Assembly (NCBI RefSeq): GCF_001423125.1
Contig: NZ_LMNW01000002.1
Location: 89,998-153,997 of the forward strand
DNA from: Duganella sp. Leaf126
GTDB taxonomy: Bacteria; Pseudomonadota; Gammaproteobacteria; Burkholderiales; Burkholderiaceae_D
Reading direction: 5' to 3'
Length of the DNA: 64,000 nt
Shown here: positions 29,969 through 38,922 of the stretch, in pieces
Position numbering within the stretch: the first letter of the stretch is position 1
Layout: every line of letters starts with the position of its first letter
Position numbers and translations under genes: made by a program
Notes under the pieces: generated by a model
Seen by the model: the letters and a program-made list of their open reading frames with translations, nothing else
The model's database searches: none
Told to the model about the DNA's origin: nothing

Positions 29969-32190
29969 ACGGGTCCCTGTTCGGGCGCCTGCAGCGGCTG
30001 CCGCGCGAAAAGTCGGACACCCTGCTACTGCTGGTCGCCGCGCTGATGGTGCTGGCGCCGCACTTTGGTCAGCTGCCGCCGTGGACCAGCGCAGCCGTGG
30101 GCGCGATCCTGCTGTGGCGCGCCGTGCTCACCTGGCGCGGCCGGCGCCTGCCGTCGGTGTGGCTGCTGCTGCCGCTGGCACTGGCCGGCATGGCCGGCAT
30201 CCACGCCAGCTTCGGCACGCTGCTGGGACGCGACCCGGGCGTAGCCATGCTGGCGCTGCTGCTGGCCTTCAAGCTGCTCGAGATGCGGGCACGGCGCGAC
30301 CTGTTCGTGGTGGTGTTTCTGAGCCTGTTCGTGCTGCTGACGAGCTTTTTCTATTCGCAGAGCATGCCCACCGCGCTGTGGATGGCAGCCACGCTGCTCG
30401 TGCTGCTGACCGCGCTGCAAACGTTCCAGTACACGGGCGCGGTGCCGCCGCTTGGCCGGCGCCTGCGCACCTCGGCGCAGCTGTGTGCACTGGCCGCGCC
30501 GCTGGCGGCGCTGGTGTTCGTCGTGTTCCCGCGCATCCAGGGCCCGCTGTGGGGCACGCCCGGCGATGACACTGCCCGCACCGGCCTGTCCGACAGCATG
30601 GCGCCAGGCACCTTGTCGTCGCTGGCGCAGTCCGACGAGGTGGCGTTCCGCGTGCGCTTCCCCGCCACGCAGGCGCCACCGCCGCAGCAGCAGCTCTACT
30701 GGCGCAGCATCGTGCTGGGCGACTACGACGGCACGACCTGGACCCGCGTACCGCGCCATCCTGCCGCGCAGCGCCAGCCCGTCGCCGTGACCGTGCGCGG
30801 CGCACCCGTGCAGCAGGAAATCACGATGGAGCCGACCGGCCAGCGCTGGCTGGCGGTGCTGGAACTGGGCGGCCCGCAGGTGGACATGCCCGGCTACGGC
30901 GTGCGCGACTCGGACGAGATCGAATACTTCACCATCAGCCCGGTCGAGCGCCGCGCGCGCTATAACGTCACCTCGTATCCCGACTACACGTTGCAGGCGG
31001 CTGCGCTGCCGGCTGACGCGCCCCGGGCTGACGCGCCCCGGGCTGGCGTGCCGCAGGCTGGCGTGCCCCGGGCTGACGCGCCCCGCGCCCTCGTGCCCTC
31101 GGCTGACATGCCCCGCGCTGCTGCCTCACGAACGACCGGGGCGACCCGGACCGACGCGCCCCGGTCCGGCATATCCCGCACCGACGCACCACCGCAGCAC
31201 GCACAGCCTGGCATGACGCGCTGGCTGGCGCTGCCTGCCGGCTTCAACCCGCGCACGCTGGCGCTGGCGCACCAGTGGCGCCAGGCCGCGCAGCGAGGCG
31301 ACGGCACGGTCGATGGCGCGGCGCTGTCGCGCCAGGTGCTCGATACATTCCGCCGCGAAGACTTCCGCTATACGCTGCAACCGCCGCTGGGCGGGCGCAA
31401 CCTGGTCGACGATTTTTTATTCACCAGCCGCGCCGGCTTCTGCGAGCACTACGCCGGCGCCTACGTGGTACTGATGCGCGCCATGGGCGTGCCGGCGCGG
31501 GTGGTCACCGGCTACCAGGGCGGCGAGCGCAATCCGGTCGATGGCTACCTGACCGTGCGCCAGTCCGACGCCCATGCCTGGGCCGAAATCTGGCTGGCGG
31601 CGCGGGGTTGGGTACGCGTCGATCCGACCGCGGCCGTGGCGCCGGAACGGGTGACCCGCAACCTGGCGCGGGCGCTGCCGGCACCGGCCGGTTTCAGTCC
31701 GCTGTTCGCGCTGCAGAGCGATCCCGACTCCTGGCTCGCTGCCATCCGCTTCCGTTACGCGGCGTTAAACAATGCCTGGAATCAATATATCCTCGATTAC
31801 AATCCTGAACGGCAGCGCAGTATTCTTGCGCAGTTGCGCGCTGCGCTGGCAAGCTGGCGCACGGCGCTTGCCGCACTGCTGATCGCCGGCCTGCCGGCGC
31901 TGTGGTGCGGGTGGCGCTGGCGGCGCCTGCGGCGCACGGCCGATCCGCTCGAGGCGCTGTACCAGGCGTTCTGCCGGCGCCAGGCTCGTCACGGCAACGC
32001 CCGCCAGCCGCACGAAGGCCCGGCCGCCTATGCGGCGCGATTGCGCACGCGCCCGGCAAGTGCGGAACAGCACGCCGCCGCCGACCGATTTTTGTTACTG
32101 TACGGGACACTCAAATACGCCGCGCCCGACCCCGAATCACGCACCGCGTCGCTGGCGACGCTTAAAACATTGTTAGCCTTATGCCGATAA
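29965..32190 (+). CDS. TgpA-like membrane protein with periplasmic transglutaminase domain
   Basis: 741 residues. About six N-terminal helices (residues 25-185, DUF3488), a beta-rich region, then a transglutaminase-like domain with the Cys-His-Asp triad at C493 (RAGFCEHYAG), H537 (DAHAWAE) and D553 (VDPTAAV), a further helix near 635-655, and a C-terminal cytoplasmic segment. Like Pseudomonas TgpA it is linked to MoxR and DUF58. Odd: a tract of 5-residue repeats (ADAPR type) at about 350-389 inserts between the membrane part and the catalytic domain; see the repeat entry. Confidence 0.94.
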   Translation: MNGSLFGRLQRLPREKSDTLLLLVAALMVLAPHFGQLPPWTSAAVGAILLWRAVLTWRGRRLPSVWLLLPLALAGMAGIHASFGTLLGRDPGVAMLALLLAFKLLEMRARRDLFVVVFLSLFVLLTSFFYSQSMPTALWMAATLLVLLTALQTFQYTGAVPPLGRRLRTSAQLCALAAPLAALVFVVFPRIQGPLWGTPGDDTARTGLSDSMAPGTLSSLAQSDEVAFRVRFPATQAPPPQQQLYWRSIVLGDYDGTTWTRVPRHPAAQRQPVAVTVRGAPVQQEITMEPTGQRWLAVLELGGPQVDMPGYGVRDSDEIEYFTISPVERRARYNVTSYPDYTLQAAALPADAPRADAPRAGVPQAGVPRADAPRALVPSADMPRAAASRTTGATRTDAPRSGISRTDAPPQHAQPGMTRWLALPAGFNPRTLALAHQWRQAAQRGDGTVDGAALSRQVLDTFRREDFRYTLQPPLGGRNLVDDFLFTSRAGFCEHYAGAYVVLMRAMGVPARVVTGYQGGERNPVDGYLTVRQSDAHAWAEIWLAARGWVRVDPTAAVAPERVTRNLARALPAPAGFSPLFALQSDPDSWLAAIRFRYAALNNAWNQYILDYNPERQRSILAQLRAALASWRTALAALLIAGLPALWCGWRWRRLRRTADPLEALYQAFCRRQARHGNARQPHEGPAAYAARLRTRPASAEQHAAADRFLLLYGTLKYAAPDPESRTASLATLKTLLALCR
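31012..31131 (+). repeat. 15-bp in-frame tandem repeat in the TgpA-like gene
   Basis: Eight consecutive 15-bp units, the type unit being GCTGACGCGCCCCGG (two perfect copies at 31012 and 31027), with later copies degenerate. It encodes ADAPR/AGVPQ/ALVPS-type pentapeptides. Fainter similarity continues to about 31190. Confidence 0.9.
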
Positions 32191-33386
32191 AACACCTGAT
32201 CACTCCGCTGCTTGCCTCGCTGCTGCTCACCTGCGCCGCCGGCGCCCACGCCCAAAGCCAGAGCCAGGCGGTGGACCGCTATGGCTACAAGCCGCCGCCG
32301 CAAAAGAAAGCTGCAACCAAGAAGAAGGAGGAGGCCAAGCCCGCCCCTGCGCCCAAGGCCGGCACCGATTACGTCGGCGAATACGTCAACTTCGGCGAAT
32401 GGAAGGAAGTCCAGACATTTCTCGACGGCGTGGCCAGCCGCAATAATTTCGACCGCAAGGAACTCGACGCCGTGATGGCGCAAGTGCGCTACCTCGATTC
32501 GGTGGTGCAACTGGTCAAGCCGGCGCCGCCCGGCAAGCCGAAGAACTGGCAAGCCTACCGCGCCTTGAATGTGGATCCGGTGCGCATCAGCGCCGGCGTG
32601 CGGTTCTGGAACGAGAACGCCGACGCGCTGGCGCGGGCCGAGTCGCTGTACGGCGTGCCGGCCGAGATCATCGTCGCCATCGTCGGCGTGGAAACCGTGT
32701 ACGGCCGCATCACGGGCCGCTTCCGCGTGCTCGACACGCTGGCCACGCTGGCGTTTGCCTATCCCGAGAGTCCGTCACGCGCGGCGCGGATGGACTATTT
32801 CAAGAGCGAGCTCGAAGCGGCCCTGCTGTTTGCCCGCGCCGATGGCCTCGATCCGCTGTCGATGCGCGGCTCGTACGCGGGCGCCATGGGCATGCCCCAA
32901 TTCATGCCCAGCAGCGCGATGAAGTACGCAGTCGATTTCGACGGCAGCGGCAAGATCGATCTGCTCGGCTCCAGCGCCGACGTGGTCGGCAGCGTGGCGT
33001 CCTTCCTGGCTGCCCATGGCTGGCAGCGCAATGTCACCGGGCCGATCGCCTACCCGGTCAAGGTGTCGCCGAACCGCGCCTGGGAACCGCTGCTGCAGCA
33101 GGGCTTGACGGCAAAATACACGCCACAGGACTTGACGGCAGCCGGCGTCGTCCCCACCGTTGCACTACCGGAACAGAATAGGTATGGCCTAGTGGATCTG
33201 CAGAACGGCGGCGACGCCACCGAGTATTGGGCGGCCAACGCGAATTTCTTTGCCATCACGCAGTACAACCGCAGCTATTTCTATGCGATGTCGGTGGTGG
33301 ACCTGGGCCAGGCCATCAAGAGCGCACGCGCCAGCGCCACCGTGACGCCCGCTGCATCCGCTGCGTCAGGCAACACCGGTCCGTAA
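32181..33386 (+). CDS. mltB: Lytic murein transglycosylase B
   Basis: 401 residues. The signal peptide ends at about GAHAQ, followed by a Lys/Pro-rich linker and the MltB catalytic domain from about residue 100: LARAESLYGVPAEIIVAIVG, catalytic Glu in VGVETVYGR, RGSYAGAMGMPQFMPSSAMKYAVDFDGSG, and GSVASFLAAHGW. It cleaves peptidoglycan glycan chains in the periplasm. There is no lipobox. The ATG lies 10 bp inside the end of the TgpA-like gene, so it is probably part of that operon. Confidence 0.95.
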   Translation: MPIKHLITPLLASLLLTCAAGAHAQSQSQAVDRYGYKPPPQKKAATKKKEEAKPAPAPKAGTDYVGEYVNFGEWKEVQTFLDGVASRNNFDRKELDAVMAQVRYLDSVVQLVKPAPPGKPKNWQAYRALNVDPVRISAGVRFWNENADALARAESLYGVPAEIIVAIVGVETVYGRITGRFRVLDTLATLAFAYPESPSRAARMDYFKSELEAALLFARADGLDPLSMRGSYAGAMGMPQFMPSSAMKYAVDFDGSGKIDLLGSSADVVGSVASFLAAHGWQRNVTGPIAYPVKVSPNRAWEPLLQQGLTAKYTPQDLTAAGVVPTVALPEQNRYGLVDLQNGGDATEYWAANANFFAITQYNRSYFYAMSVVDLGQAIKSARASATVTPAASAASGNTGP

Positions 33387-33816
33387 CGATGTAAGCAAGC
33401 GTAAATGCTCTTGAGACAGATTGCCTGGAACATTAAGGTGATTACTGATAGTAATAATCTTCCGTGCGTCAACTAACGCAAGGGTTTAAAATATCCTGGA
33501 TTGCAACAAAATTGCCTTACAATTAATTTTAGTTGCCATTATGATGTGTGCAAGAGAGCTTAACACACGAAGCGGTGTATAATTCTCACACAATGTTGCA
33601 TCAAGACAACAGCATCACACATGCAAAGCTTTTTTTAATTGCTGCTGAGTATTATATTGCGCGATGTTGTATAATTGTGTATATATTATGAAACTTGTTA
33701 TCCCGGAATTCCGTCCATGTGTGAGTTTTCCTGAATAGGGAAAGACATTGCGCAACATAGCGAGCTCCAAGTGTTGTACTCGGCAGGACAACTTTACAGA
33801 AGGAAAAGACGAAATC
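33387..33816. other. 430-bp AT-rich intergenic region upstream of the small HTH gene
   Basis: No gene. Much more AT-rich than its surroundings. Two consensus TATAAT hexamers are present (33578-33583 and 33670-33675), neither with a good -35 at the usual distance, and several short inverted repeats. A possible short transcript lies at 33578-33636 (separate entry). The HTH gene's promoter must be here. Confidence 0.6.
33578..33636 (+). ncRNA. Candidate very short transcript: TATAAT followed by a terminator-like hairpin
   Basis: TATAAT at 33578, then TTGCAT (33596-33601) and ATGCAA (33621-33626) that can pair around a 19-nt loop, followed by seven Ts (33630-33636). It would give an RNA of about 45 nt. 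It could also be an attenuator in the leader of the HTH gene or chance in an AT-rich stretch. Confidence 0.25.
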
Positions 33817-34161
33817 ATGACAAACCAAGTCGGCATAGACATGAATAACGATGCGGATGGCGATGACCTGCTGCAATACAATCCCAACCGCCTGCTCGAT
33901 ACCCTGATCGAGAACCTGCGTCTGAAAAACGATGCTGCCCTGTCGCGCGCCCTGGAAGTGGCGCCGCCGGTGATCTCCAAAATCCGTCACCATCGCCTGC
34001 CGGTCGGTGCTTCGCTGCTGATCCGCATGCACGAAGTGAGCGACCTGAGCATTCGCGACCTGCGTTACCTGATGGGCGACCGCCGCAACAAGTTCCGCAT
34101 CAGCGACAAGCAGTTCAAACCGAAAGAACCGGTCGACGGCGGTTCCAGCACCCAGGGCTGA
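33817..34161 (+). CDS. Small HTH (XRE-like) DNA-binding protein
   Basis: 114 residues from MTNQVGIDMNNDADGD; AGAAGGA lies upstream. The region LLDTLIENLRLKNDAALSRALEVAPPVISKIRHHRLPVGASLLIRM has the helix-turn-helix pattern of XRE/Cro proteins, where ALSRALEV and PPVISKIRH form the two helices. The acidic N-terminus and basic C-terminus have no recognised domain. It has no obvious target neighbour. The AT-rich upstream region may be part of its control. Confidence 0.75.
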   Translation: MTNQVGIDMNNDADGDDLLQYNPNRLLDTLIENLRLKNDAALSRALEVAPPVISKIRHHRLPVGASLLIRMHEVSDLSIRDLRYLMGDRRNKFRISDKQFKPKEPVDGGSSTQG

Positions 34162-34228
34162 TCAGCCCGGTTGCTCCACCATCCCGGCCCCTGACATGGG
34201 GGCGCGGGATTGCTGTGATGTTGTTTCT

Positions 34229-35131
34229 TCAGGCCGGAAAGACACCGGTCGACAAGTAGCGGTCGCCACGGTCGCACACGATGAACACGATGGTGGCGTT
34301 CTCCACCGTTTGTGACACCCGCAGCGCGATCTCGCAAGCGCCTGCCGCTGAAATCCCGCAGAATATCCCCTCTTCCGCCGCCATCCGGCGCGCCATGCGT
34401 TCGGCTGCCGCCTGCGAAACCGATTCCACCTGGTCCACCCGTGCGCGGTCGTAAATTTTCGGCAGGTACGCTTCCGGCCATTTGCGGATGCCGGGAATCG
34501 ACGATCCTTCCTCCGGCTCGGCGCCGATGATCTGCACGTCCGGGTTCTGCTCCTTCAGGTAGCGCGACACGCCCATGATGGTGCCGGTGGTGCCCATGGC
34601 GCTGACGAAATGGGTGACGCGGCCGTCCGTGTCGCGCCAGATTTCCGGACCGGTGGTGTCGTAATGGGCGCGCGCATTGTCCTGGTTGGCGAACTGGTCG
34701 AGGATGATGCCCTTGCCGTCCTTCTGCAGCTGCTCGGCCATGTCGCGCGCATATTCCATGCCGCCGGTCTTGGGCGTGAGCATGATCTGGGCGCCGTACG
34801 CAGCCATGCTCTGGCGCCGTTCCACGCTCAGGTTTTCCGGCATCAGCAGCAGCATCTTGTAGCCGCGCAGCGCGGCGGCCATTGCCAGCGCGATGCCGGT
34901 GTTGCCGCTGGTCGCTTCGATCAGGGTGTCGCCAGGCTTGATGTCGCCGCGCTCCTCGGCGCGCCGCAGCATCGACATGGCTGCGCGGTCCTTGACCGAA
35001 CCGGCCGGGTTGTTGCCTTCCAGCTTGCCCAGAATGATGTTGTTGCGGGCAGCCGCCTCGGCCCCGGGCAGGCGGGTCAGCTGCACCAGCGGCGTATTGC
35101 CGATCGTATCTTCGAGAGTCTTGTAAGCCAT
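34229..35131 (-). CDS. cysM: Cysteine synthase B
   Basis: 300 residues, PLP-dependent, making cysteine from O-acetylserine and sulfide or thiosulfate. DTIGNTPLVQLTRL at the N-terminus, PLP Lys in EGNNPAGSVKDRAA, SGNTGIALA phosphate region, and the C-terminal GIFCGISAAGA loop. EGNNPAGSVKDR is the CysM rather than CysK version. In related genomes cysM follows comEA; here a metallo-hydrolase gene and a flavoprotein gene lie between. The start is the first Met, MAYKTLEDTIGNTPL. Confidence 0.96.
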   Translation of the reverse strand: MAYKTLEDTIGNTPLVQLTRLPGAEAAARNNIILGKLEGNNPAGSVKDRAAMSMLRRAEERGDIKPGDTLIEATSGNTGIALAMAAALRGYKMLLLMPENLSVERRQSMAAYGAQIMLTPKTGGMEYARDMAEQLQKDGKGIILDQFANQDNARAHYDTTGPEIWRDTDGRVTHFVSAMGTTGTIMGVSRYLKEQNPDVQIIGAEPEEGSSIPGIRKWPEAYLPKIYDRARVDQVESVSQAAAERMARRMAAEEGIFCGISAAGACEIALRVSQTVENATIVFIVCDRGDRYLSTGVFPA

Positions 35132-35338
35132 TGTGGTCTTTGTCGGTGAGTGCATCAGAACAGCCATTCTAATCGCAGTTGGACTTGCGTGGTTTGCAAG
35201 CACCCGCACCGCCAGCCGAACGCCAGCAGACAAGGTGCGCGCACGAGCGCGCGCACTGCACACGCGCGCCGCACCATGCGCTAGACTGCCAGCGAGTCGC
35301 CATTCCGGCACCGCCTCCGCATCCACTTTCCGCCTACC

Positions 35339-37126
35339 ATGACCAGCTTTCCTTCTGCCCCCATCGCCGCCGAAGCGCACGATGCCCTGGCTGCCAACGA
35401 CGCCATGGACAGCGCCGCCTCCGCACTCGACCTCGACAAGCGCGGCCACCAGATCTATCCCACGCTGTCCGACGCCGACATCGACCAGATGCGCAGCTTC
35501 GGCCATGCCTGCAGCTACCGCGACGGCGCGCCCGTGATCGAGGCAGGCACCACCTGCTACGGCCTGATGCTGGTGCTGGCGGGCGCGATCGCCATGTACC
35601 GCAGCAACGGGCTCGACGAGCCCAGCCTGTTCGTCACCTATCGCGCCGGCCAGTTTGCCGGCGAGGTCGCGCAGCTGTCGGGCCGGCCGCCGTTGGCCAA
35701 CGGCTACGCGGTCGGGGCCACCGACGTGCTGGTGGTGCCGCCCGAATCGCTGCGCGCCCTGCTGGTGGCCCATGCCGACCTGGGCGAACGCATCGTGCGC
35801 GCGCTGATCCTGCGCCGCGTGGGGCTGATCGAGCAGAATGCGGGCGGCCCCACCATCATCGGGGCGCGCAGCCAGGGCCGCGTGCATGCACTGCAAAGCT
35901 TCCTGGCGGCCAACGGCCACCCGTACCGCCTGGTCGATCCGGCCGATGACGCGCGCGCCGCCGACCTGATCGCCAGGCTCCAGGCCAGCGGCGACGACCT
36001 GCCGCTGGTGGTCTGCCCTGACGGCGCCATCGAGAAAAATCCCGCCATGGTGGACATCGGGCGCTGCCTCGGCATGCTGCCCGCGCTCGACGAACACAAG
36101 GTGTGGGACGTGATCGTGGTCGGCGCCGGTCCGGCCGGCCTGGCGACCGCCGTCTATGCGGCGTCCGAAGGCCTGTCGGTGCTGGTGCTGGAAACGCGCG
36201 CCTACGGCGGCCAGGCCGGCGCCAGCGCCCGCATCGAAAACTACCTGGGCTTTCCCACCGGCGTCTCGGGCGGCGCCCTGGCCGGCCGCGCCTACGTGCA
36301 GGCGCAAAAGTTCGGCGTCGAGATCGCCATCCCCGCCGCCGCCGGCCGCCTGGTCTGCGACACCTGGCCGCTGCAGGTGGAACTGTGCGGCAGCGCCCAG
36401 CGCCTGCGCGCGCGCACGGTGGTGCTGTCGTGCGGCGCGCGCTACCGGCGGCCGTCGCTGGCCAACCTCAGGCAGTTCGAAGGCCGCGGCGTGTACTACT
36501 GGGCTTCGCCGATCGAGGCCCGGCTGTGCCGCGCGCAGGAAGTCGTGCTGGTCGGCGGCGGCAATTCGGCCGGCCAGGCAGCCGTGTTCCTGTCTGCCCA
36601 CGCGGCCAGGGTCCACCTGCTGATCCGCCGCGACAGCCTGGCCGACACCATGTCGCGCTACCTGATCGAGCGCATCGAGGCCACGCCCAATATCGCGCTG
36701 CACACGCACAGCGAGATCGTCGCGCTGGAAGGCGATGACGACGGTCTGACACAAGTGCGCGTGCGCAACGCCCGGACCGACACCGAGCAGGACTACGATG
36801 TACGGCGCGTGTTCCTGTTCATCGGCGCCGAACCGAATACCGGCTGGCTCGGCGACTGCGGCGTGGACGTGGACCAGCATGGCTTCATCCGCACCGGCTT
36901 CGATGTCACCCGGGCGCAATGCCGCGCCAACTTCGAACACGGCGTCTATCCGCCCGACCTGCCCACCCGCGCAGCGCTGGAAACCAGCGTGCCCGGCGTA
37001 TTCGCCATCGGCGACGTGCGCGCGGCCTCCACCAAGCGCGTGGCGGCCGCAGTGGGCGAAGGCGCGGGCGTGGTGGCGCAGATCCACCAGTTCCTGGCGA
37101 ACCTGCCGGCGGACCGGCGGGCCTGA
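35339..37126 (+). CDS. cNMP-domain thioredoxin-reductase-like flavoprotein lacking the CxxC
   Basis: 595 residues. Domains: cyclic-nucleotide-binding-like beta roll (about 38-160), a degenerate thioredoxin-like segment (about 175-250), and a thioredoxin-reductase fold (256-590) with FAD motif GAGPAG at 262-267 and NADPH motif GGGNSAGQAA at 406-415. Where thioredoxin reductases have CATC, this has W388-A-S-P391 (GRGVYYWASP), so it cannot be a classical dithiol reductase. It resembles known cNMP/TrxR fusions of undefined substrate. The cNMP region has GQFAGEVAQLSGRP, a partial phosphate-binding cassette. Confidence 0.9.
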   Translation: MTSFPSAPIAAEAHDALAANDAMDSAASALDLDKRGHQIYPTLSDADIDQMRSFGHACSYRDGAPVIEAGTTCYGLMLVLAGAIAMYRSNGLDEPSLFVTYRAGQFAGEVAQLSGRPPLANGYAVGATDVLVVPPESLRALLVAHADLGERIVRALILRRVGLIEQNAGGPTIIGARSQGRVHALQSFLAANGHPYRLVDPADDARAADLIARLQASGDDLPLVVCPDGAIEKNPAMVDIGRCLGMLPALDEHKVWDVIVVGAGPAGLATAVYAASEGLSVLVLETRAYGGQAGASARIENYLGFPTGVSGGALAGRAYVQAQKFGVEIAIPAAAGRLVCDTWPLQVELCGSAQRLRARTVVLSCGARYRRPSLANLRQFEGRGVYYWASPIEARLCRAQEVVLVGGGNSAGQAAVFLSAHAARVHLLIRRDSLADTMSRYLIERIEATPNIALHTHSEIVALEGDDDGLTQVRVRNARTDTEQDYDVRRVFLFIGAEPNTGWLGDCGVDVDQHGFIRTGFDVTRAQCRANFEHGVYPPDLPTRAALETSVPGVFAIGDVRAASTKRVAAAVGEGAGVVAQIHQFLANLPADRRA

Positions 37127-37140
37127 GTGTGGCCGCGTAC

Positions 37141-37240
37141 CGCCGAGCAATCCTTGCCGACGCCGAGCAGTCCCTGCCGACGCCGAGCGGTCCTTGCCGA
37201 CGCCGAGCAGTCCCTGCCGACGCTGAGCGATATTTGCCGA
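37141..37240. repeat. Five 20-bp tandem repeats downstream of the flavoprotein gene
   Basis: Units begin at 37141, 37161, 37181, 37201 and 37221; type CGCCGAGCAGTCCCTGCCGA, with units 2 and 4 identical and the last most diverged. It lies in the gap between converging genes. No spacers of equal length and no palindromic repeat, so not CRISPR. Confidence 0.93.
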
Positions 37241-37272
37241 GCGTCAGCGGCCGTGAGCAGCGTTAAGCTGGC

Positions 37273-38922
37273 CTAAGAGTCCGACGACGCGCCGGCAGTC
37301 AGCCGGCGCAGCTGCGCCGCCTGGTATGCGCCGAACGCGTCATTGAACAGGCAGCGGATCAGCGGGTCGTCGGCAATGTCGGCGTCCTCCGGTGCGCCGG
37401 CGATGCGCACATACATCGAGGTCAGCGACTCGCCCAGCGCCAGGCCGGCGTACAGCTTGGCGGCGGGGATTTCGGTGGTCCAGCCGGATGGCTGCGGCGC
37501 GCGCCCTGGTGGCAAGCTGCCGGTTTCGATGGCCGCTGCCTGCAGCCGGTCGGCCTCGAGGTGGTCAGCTTCGAGGTGGTCAGCTTCGAGGCGGTCGGCT
37601 TTGATGCGGTCGGCTACGATGCGGTTGGCTTCGATGCGGTTGGCTTCGATGCGGTCGGCTTTGATGCGGTTGGCTTCGATGCGGTTGGCTTCGATGCGGT
37701 CGGCCTCGAGGCGGTCGGCTTCGCTCCGGTCACGCTCCGCCTGTGCGGCCCCGGACGGCCCGGCTTCGATCTGCGCGGTTTCAGCGTGTGCAAGCGCGAT
37801 GCGGTCGCCGTGCACGCGGTAGCAGAAACGCCGCCCCGTTCCCAGGTGATCGTAGACCGTCAGCTGCCACCAGCGCGGCTGTGCGAAGTAACTGTCGTCG
37901 GGCAGTTCCATGTCGTGGTACTTGTCCGGCAGGCCGCGCTGGCAGAAGTCCAGCACCAGCGCCGCCTGGTCGGCCGTCAGCGCCAGAAAGCGCTGCGCGA
38001 TCGCGGCCGTCGCTGGCGGCGCGAGGGTGAGCACCGGATCGTATGCGAAATCGACGTCCTGTTCACCCACCGGCAGCACCCACGGCAGCGGCGCGGCGGG
38101 CGCCAAGGCTTGCGCGCTCAGCTCGAACGCCACCGAGGGATCGATGCGCACCACCTGGGCGGCAGGCAGCCAGGCCGCCACTTCCTGCGCAAACTGGCGG
38201 TAGGTGATCGGGAACATGGCGTGGTTGTACCACGACCATGGCTCCTGCACGAACTGGCACGAGCTGGGCACCACGTAGCGCGGCGCAAGCGCCTGCAGCT
38301 GTTCGGGCCAGTCGTCGGGCAGCGGCACGGGAAATGGTGCGCCCGGCTGCGCCGGCGCTGCAGTACCAGGCCGCTGCGCGCGCGACGGTGCGATCACGTC
38401 CACTTCGCGCATGGTCTGGAAGGGCCACAGCACCATGTCCCACGGCGCGAAAGCGCGCAGCTGGTCCAGCGTGTGCGGGTCCATCCAGGCGTCCACCACG
38501 TTGAGTACATTGAGGCCTTCGGCGCGGATCTGGAACATCGAATCGACCTGGTCGTCGAGCGCCCGGCGGGCAATGATCTCGAAAGCGCCCACCTGCACCG
38601 GCTCGTCGATGACGAGCGGCGTCACGTTGGTGAAACCGAGCGCGCGCAGCATGACGAACAGTTCGTCGAACAGGCAGTACAGGTACACCGGCGTGGCGCG
38701 CGGCAGCAGGTCCAGGCTGTCGAACGAACAGTGGTCGTCGTGGAAGTGCGAGATGAAGATGGCGTCGGGCGCCAGTTGCCGGATCTGCGCGAGGTCGAAG
38801 CGCACGTCCGGAAACGCGTGGCAGTTGCGGCTGAACGGATTTTCGAAGATCGGGTCGAACAGGATCTGCGTGCCGCCGGCGTCGAAGACGTAGCCGGCGT
38901 GGAGGATGCGGGAGATTTTCAT
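37273..38922 (-). CDS. Metallo-beta-lactamase-fold hydrolase with pentapeptide-repeat insert
   Basis: 549 residues. The N-terminal MBL-fold domain contains ISHFHDDHCSFDSLDLL (H-x-H-x-D-H zinc motif, about 58-65), with YDAGGTQILFDP-like start and VVDAWMDPHTLDQL. A second region (about 200-395) holds a WWQLTVYDHLG segment. Residues about 400-459 are twelve 5-residue repeats of type (E/K)A(D/N)R(I/L), strongly charged and likely helical. The last 80 residues resume ordinary sequence. The family suggests hydrolysis of an ester or amide bond on an unknown substrate. Confidence 0.85.
   Translation of the reverse strand: MKISRILHAGYVFDAGGTQILFDPIFENPFSRNCHAFPDVRFDLAQIRQLAPDAIFISHFHDDHCSFDSLDLLPRATPVYLYCLFDELFVMLRALGFTNVTPLVIDEPVQVGAFEIIARRALDDQVDSMFQIRAEGLNVLNVVDAWMDPHTLDQLRAFAPWDMVLWPFQTMREVDVIAPSRAQRPGTAAPAQPGAPFPVPLPDDWPEQLQALAPRYVVPSSCQFVQEPWSWYNHAMFPITYRQFAQEVAAWLPAAQVVRIDPSVAFELSAQALAPAAPLPWVLPVGEQDVDFAYDPVLTLAPPATAAIAQRFLALTADQAALVLDFCQRGLPDKYHDMELPDDSYFAQPRWWQLTVYDHLGTGRRFCYRVHGDRIALAHAETAQIEAGPSGAAQAERDRSEADRLEADRIEANRIEANRIKADRIEANRIEANRIVADRIKADRLEADHLEADHLEADRLQAAAIETGSLPPGRAPQPSGWTTEIPAAKLYAGLALGESLTSMYVRIAGAPEDADIADDPLIRCLFNDAFGAYQAAQLRRLTAGASSDS
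37546..37725 (-). repeat. Twelve 15-bp tandem repeats in the metallo-hydrolase gene
   Basis: Units of exactly 15 bp, such as GCGGTTGGCTTCGAT on the plus strand, start every 15 bases from 37546 to 37711 and stay in frame. They encode the EANRI/EADRL/KADRI repeat. Several neighbouring copies are identical, suggesting recent expansion. Confidence 0.95.

Noticed and set aside
34229..37150. A 973-residue minus-strand protein extending cysM upstream
   Set aside because: Everything upstream of 35131 is the antisense of the flavoprotein gene; CysM alone has the family length.
37141..37240. CRISPR array
   Set aside because: Units are directly abutting 20-mers with no spacers and no cas genes are near.
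37546..37725. Pentapeptide-repeat (A[D/N]Lxx) beta-helix in the metallo-hydrolase
   Set aside because: The central Leu/Phe position is Arg here, so the tract does not fit the right-handed beta-helix consensus.
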